DNA from: Datisca glomerata
Lineage: Eukaryota > Streptophyta > Magnoliopsida > Cucurbitales > Datiscaceae
Assembly: GCA_003255025.1 (NCBI GenBank)
Contig: QANY01002371.1
Coordinates: 434,001-498,000, forward strand
Length of the DNA stretch: 64,000 bases
Reading direction: 5' to 3'
Of this stretch, positions 10,600 through 22,243 are shown piece after piece (position 1 is the first letter of the stretch; each line of letters opens with the position of its first letter). The notes beneath the pieces are model-generated. The model was not told the origin of the DNA, did no database searches, and worked only from the letters and a program-made list of their open reading frames with translations. The position numbers and the translations under genes are program-made.

Positions 10600-11045
10600 T
10601 TACCAGGGAATCACATGCCCGTTCTCAGTTCTCAAAATTTGTTGGATCTCATAATTTTTTAGCGTGCTGAGGATATCCTTTGCCCGTTGCAAATAATTCA
10701 CCACCCGTTATTATTTTGCTACGTATTCTCATGCGACCTGCTTCACAATCAACATGGAATCATAAAAAAATTTAACATTAGTTATCTCATATTCCCACAG
10801 CAGGGATACTCCTACGATCAACACTCCATATTCTACTTCATTATTTGACGCATTGAATTCGAAGGAGATGAAGTGTTTCAATATTTCTCCGGAAAGAGTT
10901 TGTACTACAACCCTTGCTCATGCTCCTCTACTATTTGAAGCACTGTCAACAAAGAGTTTCAAAGTTCCATCTTCTCCCGTTTGGTGGGTTTCCCATTTAA
11001 CTTCTCATTCTGTGAAGTCTGCTATAAAATCTGCTTGCCTCTGTC
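10600..11045 (-). pseudogene. Second (archaeal-type) RNase H of the first Tat element
   Basis: The minus strand reads LFVDSASNSRGARARVVV followed by SFEFNASNNEVEYGVL and LLWEYEITNVKFFYDSMLIV. This is the extra RNase H placed between the RT-linked RNase H and integrase in Tat elements. A stop codon and lost frame downstream show decay. Confidence 0.65.
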
Positions 11046-12080
11046 GAGTGTTTTAATGGGAGAATCAGTTAATACCTTGATATTGTGGGCCTGAAAATAA
11101 GGCCTTAGCTTCCATGTTGCAGTTACAATGGCCAGCACTAGTTTCTCCATCCATTTATATCTCGTGTCTAGCGCTACAAGAATTTTGATCAAAGGTATAT
11201 CGGATTTTGTTTCCTTTCCTCTTCTTTGATGAGTACCGCACTGACTGTTCACGTGGAGGTGGCTACGTACAACAGAAGCTGCTCATCGGGAGTAGGTTTG
11301 AAGAGTAAGAGGGAGTTGTTAGGTACTCCTTAACCTTGGCAAACACTTCTTCACAGTCTTAATTCCAGTCACTCGTGGAGTTTTTCCGCAACCTCTTAAA
11401 GAAAGGCTTGCACCTGTCCGTTGATCTGGAGATGAACTTGTTCAGGGAGGCCAGTCTTCCCGTTACACCTTGGATTTCTTTAAGACTCCTTGGGAACTCA
11501 TTTTCTTGATCGCTTTTACCTGGTCCAAGTTCTCTTCGATTCCCCGTTATGTAATTAGGTGCTCAAGGAACTTTCCTGCCGCTACTCCAAAAATGAACTT
11601 CTCCGAGTTCAGCTTCATGGAATTTCGCCTTAGAACAGGGAATGCGACTTCAAGGTCCTGAATGTGGTCTTCCCGCTTCTTACTTTTGACCGGCATGTCA
11701 TCAACATAGACTTCCATATTCTTTCTGATATGCTCATAGAAGGCCTTGTTCAGTAGCCTTTGATAAGTTGCACCTGTATTCTTTAGCCCAAAGGGCCTGA
11801 CTTTGTAGCAATAGACGTTGTACTCAGTCATGAAAGAAGTTTTTTCCTGATCCAGATGGAACGTTTTCACATGATTTTAACATGAGTAAACATCCATGAA
11901 GCTTAGCAGTTCGTGTCGTGAAGTGAAGTCTACCATTTGATCTATCCTTAGCAGCATGTATTCTTATTTGGGGCATGCCTTGTTTAGGTCAGTGAAGTCG
12001 ACGTAGATCCTTCGCTTCCCGTTCTTCTTCCATACCATTACTATGTTAGCTAGCCATTCGGGGTAGTTTACTTCTATGAT
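11046..12080 (-). pseudogene. Reverse transcriptase and RNase H of the first Tat element
   Basis: On the minus strand, NYPEWLANIVMVWKKNGK and FTDLNKACPK (about 12070-11960) are RT motifs; a stop follows. The 11547-11870 block contains CYKVRPFGLKNTGATYQRL and the catalytic YVDD (11697-11708, minus) within VYVDDMPVKSKK. The connection/RNase H part lies at 11022-11480 with EKLVLAIVTATWKLRPYF and IKVLTDSPIKT. The enzyme would copy element RNA in cytoplasmic particles. The frame is interrupted at least three times, so it is inactive. Confidence 0.8.
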
Positions 12081-12499
12081 GAAATCTGATGCCAAGAGCT
12101 TCTCAACCTCCTATTTGATCACTTGATTCCGTTCAGAAGTGAAGCTTCACTTCTTTGTTTCACAGGTTTCACAGTGGGATCTGTTTTCAATATGTGGCAA
12201 ATGATCTCTTCTAGAATGTCAGGCATCTGTTGTGTCGTCGTTGCAAATTCATCTATGTTTTCCCTTAGAAACTCTATCAACTTCTTTTTCTAATTTTTCT
12301 CGAGATAGGTGCCAACGTTGGTTATCTTCTGGGTCCAATCTTCCAAACATGTGGGCTATGTTTCCTCTCCCACCTCGTACCTCAGACCGACTTGCCCATT
12401 TTCCAATGATTGTTATAAATTCACGGGCCTTTTTCCTTCGAACTTCTCTGTAGTCTTTTTCTTTGTAGATTCTAAAGAGGTCACTGAACAGATGTGAGC

Positions 12500-13312
12500 C
12501 GCGTGGTCTGGTCGCCTCTTATTGTTTTCACTCCCTGACGGGTACTTCAACACTTGGAAGAATGTTTAGGGTACAGCCTTCATCTATGGAGCCAGGTCCT
12601 CCTCAGGATTACGTTCTATGAGGAAGTCATTCCTAGTACCATGAACTCGGTCATATAGTTAAACGGATTTGTGCTCACTGGGAGAGTGGAAATTCCTTCT
12701 GAGTAGCTGATGGCTCCGTTGAAACTGATTAACGGCTGGAAAGTCCCTTGCAACTTTTAATCTCCGATGGACATTTTCTCCACGATCACCCTGTATAGGA
12801 TGTTCACTCCGCTCCCATCATCCATCAAGACCCTATTCAACAAGAAGTTACCAACTTGTATTGGAATGACGAGGGCATCGTTATGGTGTCCGTCATGTTC
12901 TAGATCAGAGTCGTTGAACACTAGCCGCGAATCCTCATTGCTGCTTGAGGACTTTTGTTAATGTCTTTCTAACATTGGCCACTTACAGTATATCTTCCTT
13001 TCCTTTCTTTTCATCCCGCTTGTTCAGTTAATACTATAACCGTGTCGATGATGCAGAAGGGCTACTTTCCCTTGTCCTGCATGTCTTCTTCTCGACTGTC
13101 TTTCTCAGTTTCATGTTTCTGTTTATCCTTTTTCACAAATTGGCTAAGGTATTGTTCTTTGATTAGCTACTCAAAATAGTCCTTGAGCTGAAAACTTTCC
13201 CGCGTGTACTTCTCGTTGCCTTTATGATAGGAGCAATATTTAACTATATCTTTGGAGCTAGGTTCCTTGGTGAACGGGGCTGATCTTTTCAGACTTAGTT
13301 TCTGGTTTAGGG
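12500..13312 (-). pseudogene. Gag C-terminus and protease of the first Tat element
   Basis: The minus strand near 13240-13100 encodes a gag tail with SYHKGNEKYTRESFQLKDY, the position of the gag C-terminal part in Tat elements. Protease follows at about 12915-12770 with VGNFLLNRVLMDDGSGVNIL. The usual DxGSS/DNGS active-site loop appears as DDGS, so the catalytic Asp is present. Stop codons interrupt both. Gag's N-terminal half is 3.5 kb away (16782-17679), separated by the duplicated module. Confidence 0.65.
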
Positions 13313-15257
13313 AAGGAATCCCTAAATCTTTCCAGTGTAATCCCCCTTACCATATCTCTCTAGCCCCAATGTCCTAGCCTTAGGGTTAAAACTTCATTTA
13401 TCTCCTCTTTTTCAATATTTTTTTAATACCTTCAACCTTGCCCCTTCTCAATATACCCCTAGCACTTACAATGTTATTTTAGGGATTGAAGACCTCAATA
13501 AGAGGCATAACTTGAATATAGGTGTAGATGAGATCTTCTCCGTGTATATAGTGAAAATGCACTGACTGACATATTAATTAGCTCCCCGTGTGAGTGAGAA
13601 GCGGGGAGGGCTAGTGACTGAACTTCCTAGTGGTGATAAAGGCTGGGAGGATTGCACTCTTCTCATAGGTAGAAACTAGGGCAGTGACGGCCGTTGGGTC
13701 ATTCCCCGAATCTGGGGAGAGTTCAGTAAGTGGTCGGAGCTCCCTTTTCTTCTTTATTTTTTCGCTTCTGCTTAACTTTGCTATTTTTTGTTGCTTTATT
13801 TTTTGAATACTAACCTATTTTTTGTTTTGTGCAGGCAAAAACAACAAGAGGTCCTTTACTCTAAAAGAAGTAGCCGAGTGACTCCGTTCCTCTTAGAATT
13901 GTCCAGAACGGGACGGGAGAGATCTTTTTGGCCCAAGGAGAGAGATCGAAGTCGTGATCGCACCTGATCCAGTTATCGAATTTGTTGCCCATTCATCCTC
14001 TATAGCAGAAGTTCCTCGGGCCATCCCCGTTGCAATACCTACTCCTATTTTTCATCAAGTAGTCTGGACGAGTTCATATGAGTCTTTGAAATCAAAGTGT
14101 GAAGGAGGGAAGTTTGCTCAAGAAGAAAAAGAACATGAGGCTCAACGAAAAGCTACAAAAAAGGAGGCAGAAGAACATGACGCGGTTTTCTGTTTTGCCT
14201 ATAACAAGCTCGAGATGTCAAAACGCCTAAGGAGTAACTTGTGCAGAACACCTAGTGAGAGCAAGCGCCAAAAGAATGGGAACGCCAATTCGCCAACCGC
14301 TATTTTAAAGGATGTCACTCCCATATTCCTGATCTCCCTATCCCTGTTGTTGAGGTTTTTCCTATTCCGGAGAGGATTGCCGCGCCCCCTCCCTCGCCTG
14401 CTAAGAAGTCAACCTCTCCTTCCCCTGGTTCCCCGCGTCTGTCTGAGGAGACGAGTGTTTCGAGGTGGTGGCGATACCCCGCAGCTCCACCGATTCCCGC
14501 CAATGTCAGCTTCATGAAGGACCCTCGTTCTTCACACGTGGTCACAATGGGGATCATGTCTAATGCGGACGCTTCTGCACTCCTCCAGGTGTCTATCCAT
14601 GATAAGGTTATCAGCCTGAATCATTCTCTGATGTAATTACTTCTGTTTTGTTTTACCTTTTTACATCATTAGTTTTTATGTGTAACTTCCTTACCAATTT
14701 TGCTAACACTTTTTAAACAGGTCCTGACTTATCACAATGGGCTTCAGGAGGATATTCACTCTACTGAGGAAGAGATAGTTGATTGTAGGAGGAAGGTGAT
14801 GGAGACCACCAAGGCTTACGGCACCGTTGCCTCAGAACGGGATGTCCTTAAGAAGGTGGAGGCTGATTTTCAACAGGTCATTGCCCGTTTGGCTTCTGAC
14901 CTTGATGCGGCCACGACTAAATAGTCAGAGCTTGAAGAGTCTTTGTGGGAGGAAGAGAGAATAGTTGAGATAAGTAGGTAGAACCTATCCATTTTTTAGG
15001 CTAAGTTAGCTGAGGCTGAGGAGCCTTTGGCTAAGTCACGCGAATGGGAGGTTGGACTCGCGGCCGAGTACCATGCCATGGTTGATGAGTATGAGCATAT
15101 GGCTTTTATGGTGGGTTACTGCGACGCCAAGACTGATAAACCTCCCCGTATGTCACTGGTCTCACTTCCTGATGAACCCGTTGATCCTAAGGCCGAGCTT
15201 CTCCCTTCCACCACTGAAGTGGCTGCTGATGTTACTTCCGAGCACATGGAGACTTAG
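13313..15257 (+). pseudogene. Antisense ORF copy 2 (spliced, coiled-coil), inside gag of the Tat element
   Basis: This second copy of the 3667-5083 region starts at the same GGAATCCCTAAAT. It has the same exon pattern: acceptor TTTGTGCAG at 13834, donor AT|GTAATT at 14633 and acceptor TTTAAACAG at 14720. The middle exon carries EEHDAVFCFAYNKLEMSKRL and, in another frame, SSHVVTMGIMSNADASALL. The last exon (14721-15257) encodes a coiled coil with STEEEIVDCRRKVMET and SERDVLKKVEADFQQVIA, ending SLPDEPVDPKAELLP and a TAG at 15255. In-frame stops at 14922 and near 14979, and a Transposase_28-like N-terminal part full of stops, show it is broken. It preserves the 3' exon that copy 1 lost to the CACTA insertion. 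Confidence 0.6.
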
Positions 15258-15450
15258 CATTTTTTTCCTTTTTTTTCTTTCCTTGCACTTTTCATCTTCT
15301 TGTATTTTTCTTGTTTTTTCTTCGAAATCATTTTGTAATTTTCACTTTTAAATGAAATGACTTGTTTCTTCAATATGCTTTGTCATTCGCTTTCGTCTTA
15401 ACGCTTAGTATAAATTCATCAATCAATTTTCTCTAGCCTTCTTGATTGCA

Positions 15451-16300
15451 TAGTGAAATTCTATAAGCAATAAAAGACTTTTTTCCCTTTCAACATTTTC
15501 CATGGTTAATATTTCAGACAATAAGTAAAACTCATCAACGAGTTTGATAGTCTTTTAAACACTTGGAAGTTTTTTTTCAAGGAATGCCTAGGCAAGAGTA
15601 TGTTTACCCGTTTTGGCTGTTTATACTTTCCATCCATTGAGGCTGGAACTCCCTCCCTATTTATTGCAAGTGGGCACGTTGGAGTCACCAGCTTCTATGG
15701 TATTCATTCTTTAGTTATTTTTCATTTCGAAAGTAGGGCTCAAGGAATGCCCCTAGAGCTTTCCATGCCCCTAGTTTTTTCTGGGAGTAGGACATATGAA
15801 CTGCCCCTCCCAATGACTTTTTATGCCTTTAGTTTCTTCTGTGAGTAGGACTTATGAACTGCCCCTCTCAAGAATTTTTATGCCCTTAGTTCTTTCTGAG
15901 AGTAGGACTTATGAACTGCCTCTCTCAAGGACTTTTTATGTCCTTAGTTTCTTCTGTGAGTAGGACTTATGAACTGCCCCTCCCAAGAACTTTTTATGCC
16001 ATTGGTTCTTTCTGAGAGTATGACTTATGAACTGCCTCTCTTAATGACTTTTTATGTCCTTAGTTCCTTTTGAGAGTATGACTTATGAACTACTCATTTT
16101 AAGGACTCTTTATGCCCTGAATTCTGTTTAGTGATGATTCAGCTGAGGAGAAAAGATTAGCGCCACTGTTTTTACATGGGAAACCCTTGCGGGAAAAAAC
16201 TACGGGAAATATATCCCATTATAATGGATCTTTTACATTCTTTACACAAAATATTTTTCAGATGATTGTAATGGACCATTTTCTGATTGTAATGGACCAT
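15451..16300 (-). repeat. 3' untranslated region with tandem repeats, copy 2
   Basis: It matches 8779-9870 in order. The array at about 15715-16125 holds about seven units of roughly 58-60 bp, each with TAGGACTTATGAACTGCC and a following GACTTTTTATGCC-like part. Unit number and divergence differ from copy 1, so the arrays have evolved separately. Confidence 0.75.
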
Positions 16301-16780
16301 TTTGATCAGGGTCGTTTCCCTTCTTCCCTCTAGTTCGTCAAGACTGTTTCTTAAGAGTTCTCCATTTTGTTATTCATTTAGCTCAGATCTGATGGTGGGG
16401 CTTCTAATTTCTATGGGAATGACTGTTTTTGCTCCGTATGCTAAAACGAACATGGTTTCTCCTGTTGCCTCTCTCGGTCGTTCTATATGCCCATAAGACT
16501 ACAGGTAGCTCTTCCACCCATTTTTCCTTGTCAGATACCAAGATCTCAGGGATTATGGCAAAGACTTCAACCTCGATCCACTTAGTAAAATAATTTGTTA
16601 TTGCCAATAAAAAATGCTTTTGGCCAGGTTGCATGGGGAGTGGCCCAACAATGTCCAGGGTCCACTGCATGAATGGCCAAAGACTAGCCATAGAAAGGGG
16701 CTTCACCTTGAACAGATCCTCAAAAAAGAGTGACTCCAAGTCCAAACCTCGTCGGGAGGCCAATCTGGCGAATCAATCAT
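16301..16780 (-). pseudogene. Integrase fragment of the duplicated module, next to gag
   Basis: The minus strand at 16404-16763 encodes FKVKPLSMASLWPFMQWTLD followed by IVGPLPMQPGQKHFLLA and TNYFTKWIEVEVFAI, the first half of a gypsy integrase core with the first catalytic Asp. It then jumps to ILVSDKEKWVEELPVVLWAY, skipping the middle of the core. Downstream lies copy 2 of the 3' region. Thus IN, tandem repeats and aORF form one displaced block inserted in gag. Confidence 0.7.
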
Positions 16781-17679
16781 CTCAATTCTCGACCTTGACC
16801 ATCTCGTCTTTGAAGCGATGAGTGTACTCCTGTAGGGACTCCCCTTCCTTAGTAGAGATTGTCATTAGGTGTTTTGAGTCTTCCACAATCATTCGGTAAG
16901 TAGAATATTGCTCCATGCAAACAGAGGACATAATAGTGAAGCTCATGATCGAGTGCATCAGCAAGGAGTGATACCACTTTAAAGTCATCATGTCTAGACT
17001 GGTGGGGAACATTCTGCTCATCAACTTGTCATCATGTTGGTACAACGCCATGTCTTGCCTGAATCATCAATGATGGTCTACGGGATCAATCTTTCCTTTG
17101 CAACATTTGAATTTGGGAGCAACAAAGTTTTTGGTTATGGACGCTGCTAGGACTTCTAGGCTTAATAGTGTCCGGATAAGGGATTCAAGGTTGGTTTTTC
17201 TCATACTCTTGAGATTCCTTATTTCCATCATCTTTTCATCGAACAGTTGTTTTATCGCTTCCTTTGACATTACTTAAGATTGTCGAGCATCTCCCATAGC
17301 TTCCTTCACAAGATTCTGTGACTGGACTTCTTCTTCCTGTTGCATGTTTCTATTGTTCTCATGGTCTCCTTATCTTTCGTCTCGACGGTTGCCCCCAGAG
17401 TGGGCTTCCTATTCATCGTTGTTTTCTCGTTCATCATCATTCACCTTTGGCTGACCTCTACTCGCATTTTTACGAGTTCTTGTTGTAGTGTATTGATCAG
17501 ATCTTGCACATTCTACCATGCATTACGTATTATTTCAGCGTTCCTCCATTCCATCTCATGCATCCCGTTTATGATTGTCTGTAGCATTTTCGTCGATGGG
17601 ATTGGTTGACCTACATGCTCATCTTCATTTCTGGTTCTATTGTCTCCATTTAGATTTGTGTTAGATCTGGTTCTAGGCA
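16781..17679 (-). pseudogene. Gag N-terminal part of the first Tat element
   Basis: A start MPRTRSNTNLNGD lies at 17679, shortly after the 5' LTR. 17067-17270 encodes MSKEAIKQLFDEKMMEIRN. 16782-17051 encodes the retrotransposon gag core with LMSRMFPTSLDMMTLKWYHS and STKEGESLQEYTHRFKDEM. Gag would form the particle shell. Stops separate the three blocks. The reading is cut by the integrase fragment at 16780. Confidence 0.75.
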
Positions 17680-17744
17680 TATTTATTGTTTTGTAAGGTG
17701 GGTCTCTTGAGCTTTTCTCTCAACTCTCAATGAAAGCACTAAAA

Positions 17745-18650
17745 TGTAAATGATTTTTCCGCTAATCAGGGATCAAAGAGAAAAGTATTGATAAAGGTTT
17801 ATTTATATAAATATTAATAAGGGGGAAAGAGAGAGTTTAAGAACAAGAGGATGTAAGGGGTGAATGCTCTGAGTTCTATTTACTTGGGTTGTACTGAACG
17901 CATGTGTTTCATTCAACACACTGGACTTTAATAGGCTTTCTAATTTACATGAATAGAATAATAATAAAAGGAAGGGGACGTTTTTGCCAGGTATGACCCT
18001 CCTTCCCTTCCTTATATATCATTTTCATCCGTCTCATTCAACCACCAATCAGTCACAGTCACTTGGCAATTTCTCGTGGTTTGAGCAGATCACTCGTAGC
18101 CACTTGGTGGTTTGCCATCCTGTCTCATCTGAATCATTCAGCTACTTAATCAATAATGCCACTTGACCATCATTCTGGACCCCTTTCGTTCGTTCCTACC
18201 TTGCACAGTTCATCGAGTGCTTTACCCGTTTAGGGTAGTTATCTGAGTCTCAAGTTCCTATTCTCGTTCCAAGGGTGTGGGTCCCATTAATCTTTTCCCG
18301 TTAACTAGTCATATTTCCCGTTCTGATGCTTCTCTCATTTTAATACGCTATTTTCGTTTTGATACTCTTTTCTGTTCTGATGTGTTCTTTCCATTTTGAT
18401 GCTTCTCCATTCTGATATGCTCTTTTCCATTCTGATGTGCTCTTTTCGTTCTGATGTTATTTCCCATTCTGATGCACTATTTTCGTTCTGATGCTCTTTC
18501 CCGTTCTTGAGGTGTTAATCCCTCTAGTTTTCTTACGGGTGTTTCATGACGTTAGTCTTCTTTCATGTTTCCACTTTTCTGCGACTTTCCGCGAACCCTT
18601 TGGTTGGCCCACCTTGTCAACGTGGCAGGGAGTGTTTTTTTACCTACACA
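17745..18650 (-). repeat. 5' LTR of the first Tat element
   Basis: On the plus strand it starts TGTAAATG and ends ACCTACACA; it is paired with 1675-2641. On the minus strand the sequence just inside the LTR begins TTTTAGTGCTTTCATTGAG, where the primer-binding site should be; I cannot assign a tRNA. A minisatellite of TTCTGATG-type units occupies about 18320-18512. Confidence 0.87.
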
Positions 18651-18655
18651 GAAAC
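18651..18655. other. Target site duplication GAAAC (right)
   Basis: Matches 1670-1674; see the paralogous empty site at 20658-20662. Confidence 0.85.
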
Positions 18656-19530
18656 CTTAAAATTAAAGAACTTAAGCATGTAACAAGACTTTTTAAACAA
18701 AAAGCAACTACTGTATTAAAGGCATAATTGTTTTAAAATCTCGTATAAGCTACAAAATTTGATTGATTTTAAGACATAACAAGAGTAGTGATTCTAGACA
18801 TAACAAGCTATAGTTCAAATTTTAATTGATCAAATAATTTGTTAATCAATTATACATTAATTTGCAAATAATTTTAAAGTATTAACCTATAATTGATTGC
18901 AAATCACATTTTTTATCAAGGGGATGGATAATTATATTGATTGATAATTGAATCCCGAACCTAAAGGTTTAAAGCCTCAGTTATGATCATTGGACTACAC
19001 AGCTTTAGTCGATTATAAATTACTTGATCGATTAAAATTTAATCTGTAACTTGATCGATCTAAAATTATATGAATATTAAAATAAAAAATAAAGCAAGGA
19101 GAAATTTATTATTTTTTTAAATTAACAAACGTGTTTGGAACCGTTTATGATATTTTTTAGTATTTTGAGAATTAATTCTATGATAACTAAATTATAGATA
19201 ATATTTAAATAGACCAATATTTGTATATTTTATATTTGTTATCCGCTCAAATCTAAGAGTTTAGAATTTGAACGAGCTTAACGTGGAATTAAAAAAATTG
19301 AAAATAATTTTTTTAATTTCTTAAATCCATTTGGACCGTTTACAGATCTGCATTGGTCTACCATTTTCCTCATCACAGGAGGACGCGACGAAAAGAAAGA
19401 GACCAAAACAAGACAAAGAAAAGCAAAGAGAGAAAATTCAACAGACACAGCTCCTTCAACACGCGGCGAAGCGAACTCTCACGACTTCGGCACGACTCCC
19501 CCGCCTCTCTCTCTCCTGTGATTCGTTCTT
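18656..19530. repeat. Duplicated promoter-like segment, copy 1 (split by the Tat element)
   Basis: Together with 1638-1674 this is a diverged direct copy of 20627-21782. Shared blocks include TTAAAGAACTTAAG, CTACCATTTTCCTCATCACA, GAAAAGAAAGAGACCAAAAC and CAGACACAGCTCCTTCAACA. Copy 2 directly precedes the DUF789 gene, so copy 1 is a displaced promoter and leader duplicate without a gene body. It lacks an AT-rich stretch of about 190 bp present in copy 2 (about 21230-21410). Confidence 0.85.
18945..19000 (-). other. SINE/tRNA-like pol III box pair (copy in duplicated segment)
   Basis: On the minus strand TAGTCCAATGA (18997-18987) resembles an A box and GGTTCGGGATT (18961-18951) a B box, spaced as in tRNA-derived SINEs. 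The other copy near 20940-21010 retains the A-box part but has a damaged B box. Only a head region is recognisable. Confidence 0.4.
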
Positions 19531-20626
19531 AAGTGATGACTAATCACAATGTTCTATTTTAGTGTTATTTAAACTTATATCATTAAGTCATTGATATTTT
19601 CTTATCACATCGTCAGGAATTATGATTTAGTTAATACTCAAACACCAACTATTATAGAGTTTTGTCTTAATCAAAGCTTAAATTATGAATGAATGTAAAT
19701 ATAGATAGAATAAATGTAATTTGTTTTTGTTTTATAAGAAGTTAGTATAGTTTAATTATGTGCTCTCTTGTGATGAAGTTTTGAATTAAATTATAAATAA
19801 TAGAAATATTGATGATAATAGGTTCTGGTTATTTATATTAGTTAAATATGTTAAAATTTCACTCGAAGAAATAATAATTTTTATTTATGAATTGTAGTAG
19901 TTCATTGTATAAGAGTAAATTTATTGAACATGATTGTAATCGAATAAACCGTTATTGTTTCGAATAAGATAATGATTATTAACCGTTTTCTTAAGAAAAA
20001 AATAAAAGTTGTTTCTCGTTATTGAAAAATTGAGTTAATATGACAAGGTGAACAATCACAATCGTGCAACAATACGTGGTCCTCATAGAAGATTCAACAA
20101 TTATTTTTATCATGTTTTCCAGTGATATTTCTAATCTTACAAAAAAAATGTGTCTTAGTGTGTAGGTAGTGTGATTTAAATTCTTAGAGGTTAAATCAAT
20201 ATTATATTTATCAGTTATGTAGATACATATATTCATACATTGATATAATTAAACAACATAAATGCATGGACATGGATGGGTACAATGAATATCTTCTAAT
20301 TTATACAAAATAAATATTCATGTACATTGTATTTTCGTAGATTACTATGTCAATTGTATTTTCTTATTTTTTTAAATAGAAGAATAATAGTTAGATTGAT
20401 TTCTCAAAATAAATATTTTATATCTTTGTATATTTTAATTAATAAATTTAGTGTGGTAGATTAAATTAAATATAGAATTAGATAGATATATAAAATATAG
20501 ATAAACAATCAATTAAGTTCACACTATAATATCATTACGAATGACGATTAAGGATTAGTAAGAAAATCATATAGACAAAACGGTATAAAAAATATTCAAT
20601 TTTGACACTTTTATATAGGTTGTAGA
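19531..20626. other. AT-rich intergenic DNA between the duplicated segments
   Basis: No coding frame, RNA gene or structured repeat recognised. It is 1.1 kb of unique-looking AT-rich sequence separating copy 1 from copy 2. Confidence 0.5.
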
Positions 20627-21782
20627 TAGGTAACTTACTCTGTAATTTGTTAGTATTGAAACTTTATAATTAAAGAACTTAAGTATGTAACAAGACTTTT
20701 TAAACAAAAGAGCAACTGTTGTATGTATGAAGACATAATTGTTTTAAAATCTCATATAAATTACAAATTCTGATTGATTTTAAGACATAATAAGAGTCGT
20801 GATTCTAGACCGATCAAATTTTAACTGATCGAGTGATTTGTCAATCAATTATATATAAATTTGGTTAATTATTTTAATAACTATTGAAACATTAACATAT
20901 AATTGATCATAAATCATGTTTTTGTCAAGCGGAATGGATAATTATACTGATTGAGGATTGAATCATGGACTTAGATGTTAAAAGCTGCAGTTATGATCAT
21001 TAGACTACAAAGCTCTAGTCAATTATATATTATTTGGTCAATTAAAAAGTCTATATTTTAGCAGTCTAAAATTATCCTAATATGAATATGAAGATAAAAA
21101 AAATAAAACAATGAGAACTTTATTATTTCTTAAAAATTAACAAACGTGTTTGACAACATTTATGATGTTTTTAGTATTTCTAGGAGTAATTCTATGATAA
21201 CTAAATTATAGATGAAGCTTAAATATACTATAGGTTTCACGGTTTAATTTTTCAGTTGCGTTTTCTGATTCCTCATTATTAATTAAAAATAATATTTTAA
21301 AAATATTTTTAAATAATATTATTAAAAAATAATATAAAATTAAAATTTTTAAAATTTAGATTGGTTCGACCGTTTAGTACAAAAAATTTCACTCTAAAAT
21401 AGACTAACATTTATGCCATTTTGTTTTGAAATTATTATAAGGTGTGGGCCGTGGGATCAAATCTAAAAGTTCGAAACCGCTTAACATGGAATTAAAAAAA
21501 ATTGAAAGTAATTGTTTTAATTTTTAAATCCATTTTGACCGTACGATCTGATATCGACGGTTAAGATTCAATAGATCCGCACCTCTCTACCATTTTCCTC
21601 ATCACAGGCGACGACGCGACGAAAAGAAAGAGACCAAAACAAGACAGAAAAGCCAAGGGAGAGAATATTCGACAGACACAGCTCCTTCAACACGCGGCGA
21701 AGCCAATTCTCACAGCCTCGACACGATTCCTCTCTCTTCTCCCCTGCCTCTCTCACTCTCAACTCTCCTGTGATTCGTTCTT
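20627..21782. promoter_or_regulatory. Duplicated promoter-like segment, copy 2: upstream region of the DUF789 gene
   Basis: A diverged copy of 1638-1674 plus 18656-19530. Its 3' part (21580-21782) is CT-rich, as plant 5' leaders are, and ends 462 bp before the DUF789 start codon. It retains an uninterrupted GAAAC site (20658-20662) where the Tat element entered the other copy. I cannot assign a TATA box or start site with confidence. Confidence 0.55.
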
Positions 21783-21966
21783 TTCTCTCTCTACAATTTT
21801 TTCTGCCCCAAAAAAGAATCAGTTTCATAGCAGAGCTGCCTTTAATTACATAATATACGAAGCTAAAACTGATGAGTCTGCCCCATTGTTTCATTTACTT
21901 TTCTCACTTCACATATGCGTTTCACTCTTGATCTTCTCTATTTAATTCAACTTTTAAATCAAATCC

Positions 21967-21968
<2 letters not shown>

Positions 21969-22006
<38 letters not shown>
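21969..22006. repeat. (AG)19 microsatellite in the DUF789 leader region
   Basis: A perfect dinucleotide run of 38 bp. GA/CT tracts are common in plant 5' leaders and vary in length between individuals; on the sense strand it may bind BBR/BPC factors. Confidence 0.9.
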
Positions 22007-22012
<6 letters not shown>

Positions 22013-22243
22013 ATGGGTATTTAAGTGCTGAGAATTTCTCCTTCTTTGGGTCTGTCTTTGAAGGAAATGGGGGGCAAGTGGGTTGACGATTCTCCTCTGT
22101 TTGGATAGGTTCTTAAATGGCATTGATTTTTACTTTCCTTGTTTAGTATATTACCATGATTAGCCAAACAGGTCCTTCTCCTTCTTCTTCCTTTGCATGA
22201 GTCTGAGGAATCGAAAATTCTCTCAAATTCTCTCAGTCGATCA

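Larger units (their letters stand above)
1675..18650 (-). mobile_element. Full-length degenerate Ty3/gypsy LTR retrotransposon, Tat lineage (16,976 bp)
   Basis: Both LTRs start TG and end CA and are flanked by GAAAC. The minus strand is coding: 5' LTR 17745-18650, gag from about 17679, protease, RT with YVDD, RNase H, a second (archaeal-type) RNase H, integrase, a polypurine tract at 2642-2653 and the 3' LTR at 1675-2641. A second RNase H, an antisense ORF between integrase and 3' LTR, tandem repeats in the 3' region and great length are hallmarks of the Tat (Ogre/Retand-like) lineage. Every coding part carries stops or deletions, so the copy is dead. It is enlarged by an internal duplication inside gag (13313-16780) and by a CACTA transposon (5084-8775). 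LTRs differ at many sites and in length (967 against 906 bp), so insertion is not recent. Confidence 0.88.

Noticed and set aside
19331..19543. Plus-strand open frame of 70 codons in promoter copy 1
   Set aside because: It corresponds to the untranslated leader in copy 2, with frame-shifting differences between the copies.
21568..21894. Minus-strand open frame of 108 codons upstream of DUF789
   Set aside because: It is the reverse of the CT-rich leader and duplicated promoter; its counterpart in the other copy is not preserved.
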